A stretch of DNA of 64,000 nucleotides from Candidatus Enterococcus moelleringii. Lineage in GTDB: Bacteria; Bacillota; Bacilli; Lactobacillales; Enterococcaceae. The translations under genes and the position numbers were made by a program. Below are positions 9,251 to 16,963 of this stretch, piece by piece. The stretch's first letter is position 1, and each line of letters starts with the position of its first letter. The DNA lies in NCBI RefSeq assembly GCF_017377575.1, contig NZ_JAFREM010000018.1, positions 186,001-250,000 on the forward strand, given 5' to 3'. The notes beneath the pieces were generated by a model that saw nothing but the letters and a program-made list of their open reading frames with translations, had not been told where the DNA came from and did no database searches.

Positions 9251-9694
9251 ATATTATAACAAATATAATGAATTTAGCAAAAAATATTATTACGGTTTGT
9301 TTGCTGGATAAATGATTTTTTTTGGACGTAAAGGGGGCGGTAACTGCTGACGCAAAAGGTTTTATAGGCTCTTTTTAGGTTGTCCATCCAACTTAAGTCC
9401 TAGAAAAAGATAGCGCTCTGGGTGGATAAAAGATAACGGATATAAAGATACAATATAAAAGTGGATAAGCGAGATATAAATGAAAATTAATCAAGCTGCT
9501 TTTAGCAGTAAATTCTTGTGCAATCCAGATAGCAGCATCGGAACTTTAGATGTGAGAAAACATGTGGAGGGATTTTATTGGAAAAGAGTATTGATTGAAG
9601 GATGACTGTTGGAAAGTTACTCACTGGGAAGAATTGTTTGTAGCAAAAACTAGCAGCAAGCAATTTGTGAATGGTAGTTAAAAGGAGGAAGAAT
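9251..9694 (+). promoter_or_regulatory. long non-coding leader of the second ATPase-permease operon (copy B)
   Basis: Second copy of the leader seen at 5859-6336. The 9381-9500 part is nearly identical, including AAAAGATAGCG and AAAAGATAACG; the 5' and 3' flanks are similar but diverged. Hairpins are kept in form: GCTGCT with AGCAGC (about 9494-9538) and CATC with GATG (about 9536-9553). The frame from ATG 9480 stays open for 41 codons (ending 9605) but has no real ribosome site. Both copies share GGAGGGATTTTATTGGA (6173-6189 and 9566-9582). Confidence 0.6.
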
Positions 9695-10378
9695 TTGAAG
9701 GTTATAGAAGTAGTAAACGTGAAAAAAACGTACGGTTCGGGAGAATCGGAATTTCAAGCATTAAAGGGCGTTAGTTTTAGTATTGAACAAGGCGAATCGG
9801 TAGCAATTATTGGAAAGAGCGGGTCAGGCAAATCAACATTGATGCATATTCTAGCGCTATTGGATCAGCCAACTTCAGGAGACATTTTTTTGGCGGGAAA
9901 AGACCCAAACCAAATGAGCAAGAACGATCTTAACATGATGCGTAATCAAACTTATGGCTTTGTTTTTCAGCAATTCTTTATGAATTCAGAGGATACAGTT
10001 TTGGAAAATGTCATCTTACCATTGAAGATAGCTGGAGTAGGCAAACAGGAACGTAAGCAGGCGGCAATCGAGGCCTTAACCTCAGTTGGCTTGGCGGAAA
10101 AAATCAACAACAAAGCCAATGATTTATCAGGGGGACAAAAACAGCGGGTATGTATTGCTAGGGCCTTAGTCAATCAGCCAGATATTATCTTTGCAGATGA
10201 GCCTACTGGGAATTTGGATACAGCTACCGGCGAACGGATTGAAAATCTGTTGTTCAACTTGAATAAGGAAAAAAATATTACGTTGATTATTGTGACCCAC
10301 GATGAAGACCTTGCGGAAAGATGTGACCGCCAAATTTATATCAAAGATGGTCTAATCATGAAGGAGGCTATCGCATGA
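9695..10378 (+). CDS. MacB/LolD-type ABC ATPase
   Basis: A 227-residue ATPase. The preferred start is TTG 9695, which has AAAGGAGG 6 bases upstream; an in-frame ATG at 9671 would place that ribosome site inside the gene. Walker A is GKSGSGKS, the signature LSGGQKQR and Walker B IIFADEPTGNLD, with H-loop VTHD. The ATGA overlap with the next gene ties it to its permease. No adaptor gene precedes it, unlike the first module. Confidence 0.9.
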   Translation: MKVIEVVNVKKTYGSGESEFQALKGVSFSIEQGESVAIIGKSGSGKSTLMHILALLDQPTSGDIFLAGKDPNQMSKNDLNMMRNQTYGFVFQQFFMNSEDTVLENVILPLKIAGVGKQERKQAAIEALTSVGLAEKINNKANDLSGGQKQRVCIARALVNQPDIIFADEPTGNLDTATGERIENLLFNLNKEKNITLIIVTHDEDLAERCDRQIYIKDGLIMKEAIA

Positions 10379-11655
10379 AATTTATAGATATTATTCAATC
10401 GGCTAGCTCAAACCTTTGGCGGAATAAAGGACGAACGATTTTGACTATCATTGCCATCTTTATTGGGGCATTTACCATTTCTTTAACTAGTGGTGTAAAT
10501 AGTGGGATCAATAGTTACTTGGATCAACAGCTTCGGGAAGCGGGAAGCAAAGACACCTTGATGATCACTCCTGAGAGCTTATCAAATGGTAAGGCGCTGC
10601 TGCAATCGAAACCGAAAGAGTATTCACCGGACAGTGTGACCGATATTAGAGAAAGCTACTTGACCGATCAGGATGTCAGCGATATTAAAAATATGGACAA
10701 TATTGAGAAAGCTGAACCTTTTTATCGGAGTTCACCAGACTATATTCAAGGAGATACCAACAAGAAATACTTGGTTACGACAGCAAGTAAAACAGATGTA
10801 GAAATCAGCCTTGAAGCGGGACGAGCAGTAACTGGGAACACGACAGATTATGAAGTTGCCTTGGCCCCAGAGTACGTTGAAAGTCTAGGTTACTCTTCTG
10901 CGGAAGACGCCGTAGGTAAAACAGTCAAGTTAGGAGTCACCAGCCAGGCAAGTGGTGAACAAGAGACAGTAGAAGCGAAAATTGTCGGTGTTCGAAATGT
11001 CAGCTTGACGCAGCAAGGAAGATCGATTATTAGTAAAGGTTTGGCAAGTAAAATTGTTGAGATGAGTGAATCAGGGATGCCTGAATCAATGAAGCATCAC
11101 CATGCAACAATATTTGCTGAAATGAAGAAAGGTTTATCAGCTGAGCAAATGACTGCAGTAAAGAAACAGCTAGAAGACGCTGGATATGCAGCACAAACGG
11201 TAGAGGATGAAATGGTCATGATTCGTCAACTGGTTAACGCGGTTACCGGGGTATTAACCTTGTTTGCAGCCATCGCTCTGCTTGCAGCTAGTTTTGGGAT
11301 TATCAACACACTGTATATGTCGGTCCAAGATCGCACGCGGGAAATTGGTTTGATGAAGGCAATGGGTATGAGTGGCGGAAAAGTTTTCTTAACCTTTAGT
11401 ATTGAAGCATTATTGATCGGCTTCTGGGGTGGATTGTTAGGCATCGGCGGCGCCGTAGCAGTAGGTCATTTTCTAAACGACTTAGCTGTCAGCACCTTCT
11501 TAGATGGGCTAACTGGTTTTACGTTGATTCAATTCTCTTTTTTTAACATGATAGTCATTATACTGATTATTATGCTAATTGCCTTTTTGGCTGGAACATT
11601 ACCAGCCAATCGCGCAGCTCGGTTAGATCCGATTAATGCGTTGAGGTATGAGTAG
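10375..11655 (+). CDS. FtsX-family permease
   Basis: A 426-residue MacB-like permease: N-terminal helix (about 20-42), extracytoplasmic domain (about 45-285), then three helices with the motif DRTREIGLMKAMG. It pairs with the ATPase it overlaps. It is only a family-level relative of the permease at 7831-9051, so the operons are not a simple recent duplication even though their leaders nearly match. Confidence 0.92.
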   Translation: MKFIDIIQSASSNLWRNKGRTILTIIAIFIGAFTISLTSGVNSGINSYLDQQLREAGSKDTLMITPESLSNGKALLQSKPKEYSPDSVTDIRESYLTDQDVSDIKNMDNIEKAEPFYRSSPDYIQGDTNKKYLVTTASKTDVEISLEAGRAVTGNTTDYEVALAPEYVESLGYSSAEDAVGKTVKLGVTSQASGEQETVEAKIVGVRNVSLTQQGRSIISKGLASKIVEMSESGMPESMKHHHATIFAEMKKGLSAEQMTAVKKQLEDAGYAAQTVEDEMVMIRQLVNAVTGVLTLFAAIALLAASFGIINTLYMSVQDRTREIGLMKAMGMSGGKVFLTFSIEALLIGFWGGLLGIGGAVAVGHFLNDLAVSTFLDGLTGFTLIQFSFFNMIVIILIIMLIAFLAGTLPANRAARLDPINALRYE

Positions 11656-11797
11656 GGAGATTAGGGCGCTAGATAGAAGTTAGTTAGGTACAGCTTTCCC
11701 CACTGATTCAGTGAAGAATGATTGTTATAAGTGGGGAAGAGAGAGTGTTCAACTATTACTTTAATGTGATTGTTGGGAGCGCTAGATGGTAGAGTGG

Positions 11798-11832
11798 CTG
11801 AGCTGATAACTCAAACTAAAGTATCAGCTCAG
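11798..11832. terminator. bidirectional hairpin between convergent genes
   Basis: CTGAGCTGATA pairs with TATCAGCTCAG around a loop of about 12 bases, between the permease and the convergent marR gene. A second hairpin (CTTTCCCCACT with AGTGGGGAAGAG) lies at 11691-11742. Confidence 0.55.
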
Positions 11833-11851
11833 TCTATTTCAACTTCTATTC

Positions 11852-12301
11852 CTACTCCTCAGCTAACCTGTGCAGCATATGATTAAAGCTCTCCCGATCC
11901 TCCGCCAACTTCCCAAAAAATTGCAGGTCAATTTCTTCAACAATCTTCAAGGCTTGCTTCATGATCGCCAATCCATCTTGGGTCAGTTCGACCTTTTTAG
12001 CCCGTGAATCGTTGATCGAAGGGGTTCTCTTTACCAGCTCTTTTTTCTCCAAGTTTTTGATGATCGTGGAAGCGGTCATGACATCAATGTCGGAGGTCTC
12101 GGCAATTACTACCTGTGTGGCTTCTTGGTCGTTTTGCGATAGGTGTCCTAAAGAAGCCAGCACAACGAATTGCGGATGGGTTAATCCGATTTCGGCTAAG
12201 TCTGTCTTAATGGTTCGATGCCAAATATTGTAGACGCGGATAAAGGAGAACCCAATCGACTGCTCCGAATTGTCCGCGTACTTTGAAGGGAAGCGGCTCA
12301 T
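11852..12301 (-). CDS. MarR-family transcriptional regulator
   Basis: A 149-residue winged-helix regulator. Residues about 40-110 carry the MarR fold (LTHPQFVVLASLGHL, then the recognition region MTASTIIKNLEKKELVKR and the wing NDSRAKKVELTQDG). Its start overlaps the stop of the SRPBCC gene by 4 bases (ATGA), so both are co-transcribed leftward from a promoter that carries a long inverted repeat (12730-12766). Autorepression is therefore likely. The ligand is unknown. Confidence 0.9.
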   Translation of the reverse strand: MSRFPSKYADNSEQSIGFSFIRVYNIWHRTIKTDLAEIGLTHPQFVVLASLGHLSQNDQEATQVVIAETSDIDVMTASTIIKNLEKKELVKRTPSINDSRAKKVELTQDGLAIMKQALKIVEEIDLQFFGKLAEDRESFNHMLHRLAEE

Positions 12302-12714
12302 TTCGCTGCCTCAACTAAAGCAAACACGGCTGCCGGAACATCTTGGAATATTTTAGCGATAAACGGAGCAGTTTCTTTTTTCTCTTCACCATTTTCAGTG
12401 GTAAACTCAACAGAATGCCGAATAATAGTTTGATCATTTTCCTGCTCTAATTGATGGTGAAAAGCAATCGTTCCCATGCCAGGAATGGTTGTTTCGTCGG
12501 TAAAGTGCTCATTCTCTTTAACCGAAGTGAGTAAAAAGCGCATAGGTGGTTGTTCACCAAGGGTCATTTCACCTTTAGTCCCTGTTGCGAAATCACCATC
12601 CAAAGAAATCGATTTTAATTGTTCCTCCCATTGATACCATTTTTCAGTGTTGGCATACAAAGGCCAAATTTCCTGCGGTGTTAGGTTCGTTTTAAGCTCA
12701 AAGCTGAATTTCAT
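12298..12714 (-). CDS. SRPBCC/START-like ligand-binding protein
   Basis: A 138-residue protein with the helix-grip pattern of the polyketide cyclase / AHSA1-like superfamily: FELKTNLTPQEIWPLYANTE at the start, strands through the middle and a long C-terminal helix. An AAAGGAG ribosome site precedes the ATG. Co-transcription with a MarR regulator suggests it binds or handles a small hydrophobic molecule related to that regulator's signal; the actual ligand cannot be told. Confidence 0.8.
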   Translation of the reverse strand: MKFSFELKTNLTPQEIWPLYANTEKWYQWEEQLKSISLDGDFATGTKGEMTLGEQPPMRFLLTSVKENEHFTDETTIPGMGTIAFHHQLEQENDQTIIRHSVEFTTENGEEKKETAPFIAKIFQDVPAAVFALVEAAK

Positions 12715-12729
12715 CGAATCTCTCCTTTT

Positions 12730-12776
12730 TTTAATAAGTATACATATAATATAAACACTTATTAAACGGATGTCAA
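12730..12776 (-). promoter_or_regulatory. promoter and inverted-repeat operator of the SRPBCC-marR operon
   Basis: Reading leftward, TTGACA (12776-12771), a 17-base spacer and TATATT (12753-12748) form a promoter. A perfect inverted repeat with arms TTTAATAAGT (12730-12739) and ACTTATTAAA (12757-12766) covers it. This is the expected position for MarR autorepression. Confidence 0.65.
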
Positions 12777-12888
12777 TGAGCCAGCTAGAAAATTTTAAAA
12801 GTAGTGGCGCCTCTTTAGGGTATCTGTACTGAAAAACATGACTGATTTTGTGCTATCATAGTCAGTATAATGATCACGGAGGCGACCT

Positions 12889-13365
12889 ATGGAGGACAAT
12901 CAACGTTTATTTCTAATCTCGCAAACTTACGCAACGCTTTTTTCGGTAACCAACAAAATTCAAACCGCTGGCGATGACGCGATTGATGGGCTGACCTCGC
13001 GGCAAATGATGGCCTTCATCGCGATTGCCCATCTGCCAGAAGGCGGCGCCAGCTTAAATGCGATTGCATCAAAACTTGGAGCCACCAAACAAAGCACGGC
13101 TCAGATTATTAATAACCTGAAGGGTAAAGGCTATCTTCAGGCGGAAAAAAATGCGGCGGATGGTCGTTCCGTCAATCTCGTCATCACCGAGACAGGCAAA
13201 GAAGTGTTTGCCAAAAGCGGTGAGCAAGGCTGGGACTTTTTACAACGGCTGTTTCGGGAATTTTCTGATGAAGAGCTGGAGCTTCTTTGGAAATTATTGA
13301 AGAAGGTTTACGAATTTGATGGGAAGAAGCAGGATGGGTTTGAAGCTGAGGGGCGGGAAATTTAG
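12889..13365 (+). CDS. MarR-family transcriptional regulator
   Basis: A 158-residue regulator with the MarR winged helix (about 35-105): TSRQMMAFIAIAHL, recognition segment ATKQSTAQIINNLKGKGYL, wing DGRSVNLVITETG. It is transcribed away from the SRPBCC-marR operon and has only general similarity to that MarR. A TATAAT box lies near 12868. No adjacent target gene is obvious; the downstream region holds a repeat and a convergent hicB. Confidence 0.88.
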   Translation: MEDNQRLFLISQTYATLFSVTNKIQTAGDDAIDGLTSRQMMAFIAIAHLPEGGASLNAIASKLGATKQSTAQIINNLKGKGYLQAEKNAADGRSVNLVITETGKEVFAKSGEQGWDFLQRLFREFSDEELELLWKLLKKVYEFDGKKQDGFEAEGREI

Positions 13366-13460
13366 GCTATTGATAAATAAACGGAAGAGAGATCTTTTTT
13401 TCTTCTATTGTTTTGCCATCATAGAAACCACTCTTTGTATTCGTTTTTAATTTTGCTATA

Positions 13461-13510
13461 AAAGAAAAAACTGTAGACAGCATCCCTTTTTGGGACTTTG
13501 TCTACAGTCT
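13461..13510. repeat. palindromic intergenic repeat (copy 1)
   Basis: ACTGTAGACA (13470-13479) pairs with TGTCTACAGT (13499-13508) around GCATCCCTTTTTGGGACTT. The same design, with different stem bases, recurs at 14231-14282. Confidence 0.6.
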
Positions 13511-13540
13511 GAGAGAAACGAAAATATCGTTTCTCTTTTT
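13511..13540. terminator. rho-independent terminator
   Basis: AGAGAAACGA pairs with TCGTTTCTCT, followed by a T run (CTCTTTTTG). It lies between the convergent marR and hicB genes. Confidence 0.65.
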
Positions 13541-13580
13541 GTATGCCACATGCTTAAAATTCAAAATATACCGGATCGAT

Positions 13581-14039
13581 CTATACACCGACTTTCTTTT
13601 CAGCGATAGCTTCTGTTAGAGTCTTTGAAAAGTTTAGATTCAGTTCTTTTCCAATCCTATCCGCCCATTTAGGGATAACCAAAGTCTTTTTCACCGGATC
13701 GTTACTGCCAAGATATTCAGACAAGTCAACACTGACCATAGATATAAATGATTGTTCGGTATCGTATTCCAGTGTAAAGTCGGGATCATCCTTAAAAGGA
13801 TTATTCTGCTCTAAAGATAGAGAACTAATCAAAGAGGGTTTAGGCAATTCACGATCTTCTTCAATATCATCCGCTAATAAAATCCCTAAATAATCGGACG
13901 CCATTTCCAAGGATTCCGAAATCGTAGAACCACTAGTACCACTCGTATTTGGGAAATCTGGAAAGAAAACAGAGAAACCTTTTTCATAACCTTCACTATT
14001 TTCGTAATAAAATAAAGCTGGATAAGAAACAAGCATCAT
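13581..14039 (-). CDS. hicB: HicB-family antitoxin (orphan)
   Basis: A 152-residue protein. Its first about 60 residues match the HicB RNase H-like fold (YPALFYYE, FSVFFPDFPNTSGTSGST, then MASDYLGILLADD), and its C-terminus (about 110-145) looks like a DNA-binding tail. AAAGGAG precedes the start. HicB normally pairs with the small mRNA-cleaving toxin HicA encoded directly upstream; here only a fragment of hicA remains at 14074-14214, so the antitoxin appears orphaned. Confidence 0.75.
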   Translation of the reverse strand: MMLVSYPALFYYENSEGYEKGFSVFFPDFPNTSGTSGSTISESLEMASDYLGILLADDIEEDRELPKPSLISSLSLEQNNPFKDDPDFTLEYDTEQSFISMVSVDLSEYLGSNDPVKKTLVIPKWADRIGKELNLNFSKTLTEAIAEKKVGV

Positions 14040-14073
14040 TTATTCTCCTTTCTTTTAACGAAGCTTAGCAGAG

Positions 14074-14214
14074 TTATTTCAACCCTGCTTGCTTCAAAAT
14101 ACCGTGTTCTGTTCCTTTCGGTAATTTCTGAGGAACAATTATTATTCTATCATAGTACGTAGAGTACGTGGTGCAAACATCTTTGATCGTATCTTTAAGA
14201 TAATCCTTACTCAT
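14074..14214 (-). pseudogene. hicA toxin remnant
   Basis: The frame ends in IIVPQKLPKGTEHGILKQAG, which is the conserved C-terminal segment of HicA toxins. The HicA N-terminus and the catalytic GSH region are missing and replaced by an unrelated stretch (MSKDYLKDTIKDV), and the open frame runs upstream into the palindromic repeat at 14231-14282. It sits just upstream of hicB in the normal hicAB order. I read it as a decayed or recombined toxin gene. Confidence 0.55.
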
Positions 14215-14230
14215 TTTCGATTCTATTAAA

Positions 14231-14282
14231 AAGAAAAAAGTGTAAGCAGTATCCATTTTTGGTGACTTTGCTTACAGTCTTT
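14231..14282. repeat. palindromic intergenic repeat (copy 2)
   Basis: TGTAAGCA (14241-14248) pairs with TGCTTACA (14269-14276) around GTATCCATTTTTGGTGACTT and is followed by CAGTCTTTTT. It corresponds in layout to the repeat at 13461-13510, with stem changes on both sides. Confidence 0.6.
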
Positions 14283-14382
14283 TTCCTTCTATATAAATAG
14301 CCGCAAACTCTCCCCGTTGCTTCTTTTCCACATTCCTAGTACAATAACTATGTTTTTGGAGTGTGAATTAGGAGGATATATA

Positions 14383-15354
14383 ATGAAGGAAAATTTTTGG
14401 GCTGAACTGCCAAAGCCCTTTTTTATTTTAGCACCAATGGAAGATGTGACGGACGTGGTCTTTCGCCATGTCGTGAAGGAAGCCGGCGCGCCGGATGTCT
14501 TCTTTACGGAATTTACCAACTCGGATAGTTTTTGTCATCCAGATGGAATAGAAAGTGTCCGCGGCCGTTTGACCTTTACCGAAGATGAACAGCCGATGGT
14601 GGCCCATATTTGGGGTGACAAGCCGGAATTCTATCGCGAGATGAGCATCAGTTTGGCGGAAATGGGCTTTAAGGGAGTCGACCTGAATATGGGTTGTCCT
14701 GTGCCGAATGTCGCTGAACGAGGAAAGGGTAGTGGCCTGATTTTGCGTCCCGAAGTTGCGGCGGAATTGATCGAAGCAGCCAAAGCCGGCGGACTGCCGG
14801 TCAGCGTGAAGACGCGATTAGGTTTTACCGAGATGGACGAAATGGAAGCATGGATCAGTCACCTGTTGAAGCAGGACGTTGCCAATCTTTCGGTTCATTT
14901 GCGGACTCGCAAGGAAATGAGTAAGGCGGACGCTCATTGGGAGGTTATTCCTAAGATCGTTGCGTTGCGGGATGAACTTGCGCCCAACACCTTGATCACC
15001 ATTAACGGCGACATTGCCGATCGTCAAATGGGTCTAGAGCTGGCGGAAAAATACGGCGTTGATGGCATCATGATCGGCCGCGGCATTTTCAAGAATCCTT
15101 ATGCCTTTGAAAAAGAACCAAAAGAGCATACGCCAGAGGAACTGATTGGCTTGCTGCAGCTGCAGTTGGATTTGCAGGATAAATTTTCTGAAATGGTTCC
15201 TCGTTCGATTGTCGGCTTGCATCGCTTCTTCAAAATTTATGTCAAAGGATTCCCTGGAGCCAATGATCTGCGAGTGCGGCTGATGAATACCAAGTCAACC
15301 GACGAAGTACGAGAAATTCTGGCCGAGTTCCATCAGAAAGCCGAAGTTCATTAA
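14383..15354 (+). CDS. tRNA-dihydrouridine synthase family protein
   Basis: A 323-residue flavoenzyme of the Dus family, which reduces uridines in tRNA with FMN and NADPH. It starts [20 protein letters not shown] (FMN-binding TIM-barrel start), has [12 protein letters not shown] with the catalytic Cys, and ends with a FMN-phosphate motif [10 protein letters not shown]. The start at ATG 14383 follows AGGAGG; an in-frame ATG upstream (14317) has no ribosome site. It is a second-type Dus (DusC-like length) and stands alone. Confidence 0.88.
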   Translation: MKENFWAELPKPFFILAPMEDVTDVVFRHVVKEAGAPDVFFTEFTNSDSFCHPDGIESVRGRLTFTEDEQPMVAHIWGDKPEFYREMSISLAEMGFKGVDLNMGCPVPNVAERGKGSGLILRPEVAAELIEAAKAGGLPVSVKTRLGFTEMDEMEAWISHLLKQDVANLSVHLRTRKEMSKADAHWEVIPKIVALRDELAPNTLITINGDIADRQMGLELAEKYGVDGIMIGRGIFKNPYAFEKEPKEHTPEELIGLLQLQLDLQDKFSEMVPRSIVGLHRFFKIYVKGFPGANDLRVRLMNTKSTDEVREILAEFHQKAEVH

Positions 15355-15457
15355 GAAAACCTTAAGAGGGCCGCGACTACCATTTCAGCTATTGCCTTAA
15401 CGTCTAGGTGAAGGGATAGACTTAGTCTATAAAATAGTTAGAAATGGAGTGGAGAAA

Positions 15458-16189
15458 ATGAACCGACCGTATATTTTTTGTCATATGATTACTTCCATCG
15501 ATGGGAAAATTGATGGCACCCACAAGAGCATCCCTGCCCGGGGCGAAAATGCTTTTGACTTTTACCAACTTGCTTTTGGCGAGGACGCTTATTACCACTT
15601 GGACGGCTGGCTATCTGGCCGCGCTACCTCGGAAGCAGCATTCACTAAAGGCATGCAACCGATGATCGACGAAAACGCCGCGCCTGTACCTGATGGCGAC
15701 TACATCGCCAAAACCGATCTGACTAAGTATTATGTTTCCATTGATCCTTCCGGCAAGCTGGGCTGGGAAACCAACAGCATCCAGTACCGTGACACAGAAG
15801 CCCATGTGATCGAAGTGCTGACGGAAAAAGCCAGCAACGGCTACAAGGCAATGCTGCGGAGTTTGGAAATTTCCTATATCATTGCTGGGGAAGAGTTGCT
15901 GGATTATGAGCAGCTGCTGAGCAAACTAAAGGAACAATTCAAGATCGAAACCTTGATGCTGGGGGGTGGCGGTGTGCTGAACTGGTCCTTCATCCAAGCT
16001 GGATTTTGCGATGAGGTTAGTATGCTAATTGCACCTTTTGCGGACGGTTCGGCTCAAACTCACGCCTTGTTCCAAACCAAAGAAGGCATGACTGAAGATA
16101 TTCCGGTGGCCTTTGACCTGGAGCACGTGGAAAAACGCGACAACGGCGCAGTTTGGCTGCGGTATAAAGTGATCGGGAAAGTAGAATAA
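15458..16189 (+). CDS. RibD C-terminal / dihydrofolate reductase-like protein
   Basis: A 243-residue protein of the RibD_C family of NADPH-dependent reductases: MNRPYIFCHMITSIDGKIDG at the start, a mid segment EISYIIAGEELLDYE and the nucleotide-binding LMLGGGGVLNWSFIQAG. There is no RibD deaminase domain and no riboflavin operon nearby, so the substrate is unknown. Start: ATG 15458 behind GGAG repeats; a GTG at 15449 is possible. Its last codons and terminator are duplicated at 16964-17050 beyond the first toxin-antitoxin pair. Confidence 0.8.
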   Translation: MNRPYIFCHMITSIDGKIDGTHKSIPARGENAFDFYQLAFGEDAYYHLDGWLSGRATSEAAFTKGMQPMIDENAAPVPDGDYIAKTDLTKYYVSIDPSGKLGWETNSIQYRDTEAHVIEVLTEKASNGYKAMLRSLEISYIIAGEELLDYEQLLSKLKEQFKIETLMLGGGGVLNWSFIQAGFCDEVSMLIAPFADGSAQTHALFQTKEGMTEDIPVAFDLEHVEKRDNGAVWLRYKVIGKVE

Positions 16190-16246
16190 AGTTAACAGCC
16201 GCTGGATTGTGACCTTTGAGAAGGTTGTGGTCTGGCGGTTTTTTAA
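16162..16246 (+). repeat. gene end plus terminator, left copy of a direct repeat
   Basis: Begins in the last codons of the reductase gene (TATAAAGTGATCGGGAAA) and runs through the terminator hairpin GCCGCTGGATTG...GGCGG with T run. A closely similar copy lies at 16964-17050, on the far side of the first DinJ-YafQ pair. Confidence 0.8.
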
Positions 16247-16322
16247 GGATTATTGATAGCGCTTAGGTAAGGTATAATAAAATGAAATTTCTTTTTTATC
16301 ATCATTCATGGTGTTGAACATC

Positions 16323-16338
16323 GTATACAATAGTATAC
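16323..16338 (+). promoter_or_regulatory. palindromic operator before dinJ-yafQ 1
   Basis: GTATAC AATA GTATAC, a 16-base dyad, lies about 50 bases upstream of the antitoxin start. DinJ-type antitoxins repress their own promoters through such palindromes; the assignment is inferred. Confidence 0.5.
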
Positions 16339-16388
16339 ATAAGTGCTTATTTGTGTTAAGATTGCATTAACAAGATAGGAGGATTATC

Positions 16389-16685
16389 ATGGCAACGATA
16401 AGAATTGATGACGATTTAAAAAAAGAAGCGGATGAAATGTTTGACGAAGTCGGGCTGAATACCTCTGTCGCTGTAAAAATGTTTTTAACAAAATTCGTGA
16501 AAACTGGCAAGTTTCCCTTCGAAATTGAAACGGTGAACTACAGGCCAAATGACGATACTATCCAAGCGTTTAAAGAGACAGAAGATATGATAAAAAAAGA
16601 TGATTTAGTTAACGATGAAGACCTGAATAGTTATTTCGACCGGATGAAGAAAGAAGCAGCTGAGGAAAGTCATGCTGAATTATAA
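16389..16685 (+). CDS. RelB/DinJ-family antitoxin 1
   Basis: A 98-residue antitoxin with the ribbon-helix-helix N-terminus MATIRIDDDLKKEADEMF and a C-terminal acidic segment that would wrap the toxin. AGGAGG precedes the ATG. It overlaps the toxin gene by 14 bases. The DinJ family neutralises YafQ endoribonucleases and autorepresses its operon. It is about 60% identical by eye to the remnant at 17692-17936. Confidence 0.9.
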   Translation: MATIRIDDDLKKEADEMFDEVGLNTSVAVKMFLTKFVKTGKFPFEIETVNYRPNDDTIQAFKETEDMIKKDDLVNDEDLNSYFDRMKKEAAEESHAEL

Positions 16686-16962
16686 AACAACTAAACGCTT
16701 CGATAAAGATTTGAAAAAGCTAATTAAGCAAGGTAAACCAATTGAAAAGTTACAAGTCGCTATGGAGCTGTTAATCGAAGAAAAGAACCTTAGTAGTGAG
16801 TTCAAGCTGCATCCATTAGAACCTAAAAATCAAATTCCTAAACGTTGGGACATCCATATCGGAGGAAGAAATAGCGATTGGGTCTTGATTTATTATTACG
16901 ACATCACGCATAGCACGATTATTTTTGAACGAACCGGTAGTCATTCAGAGCTGTTTAAGTAA
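16672..16962 (+). CDS. YafQ-family RelE-like mRNA interferase 1
   Basis: A 96-residue basic toxin of the ParE/RelE fold. The N-terminal helix pair (FDKDLKKLIKQGKP) and the C-terminal RTGSHSELF match YafQ, including the conserved His near the end that is part of the active site in this family. It overlaps its antitoxin gene. YafQ toxins cleave ribosome-bound mRNA. Confidence 0.88.
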   Translation: MLNYKTTKRFDKDLKKLIKQGKPIEKLQVAMELLIEEKNLSSEFKLHPLEPKNQIPKRWDIHIGGRNSDWVLIYYYDITHSTIIFERTGSHSELFK

Positions 16963-16963
16963 A

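Noticed and set aside
14317-14382. Earlier start for the dihydrouridine synthase
   Set aside because: AGGAGG lies just before ATG 14383 and the extension shows no Dus similarity.
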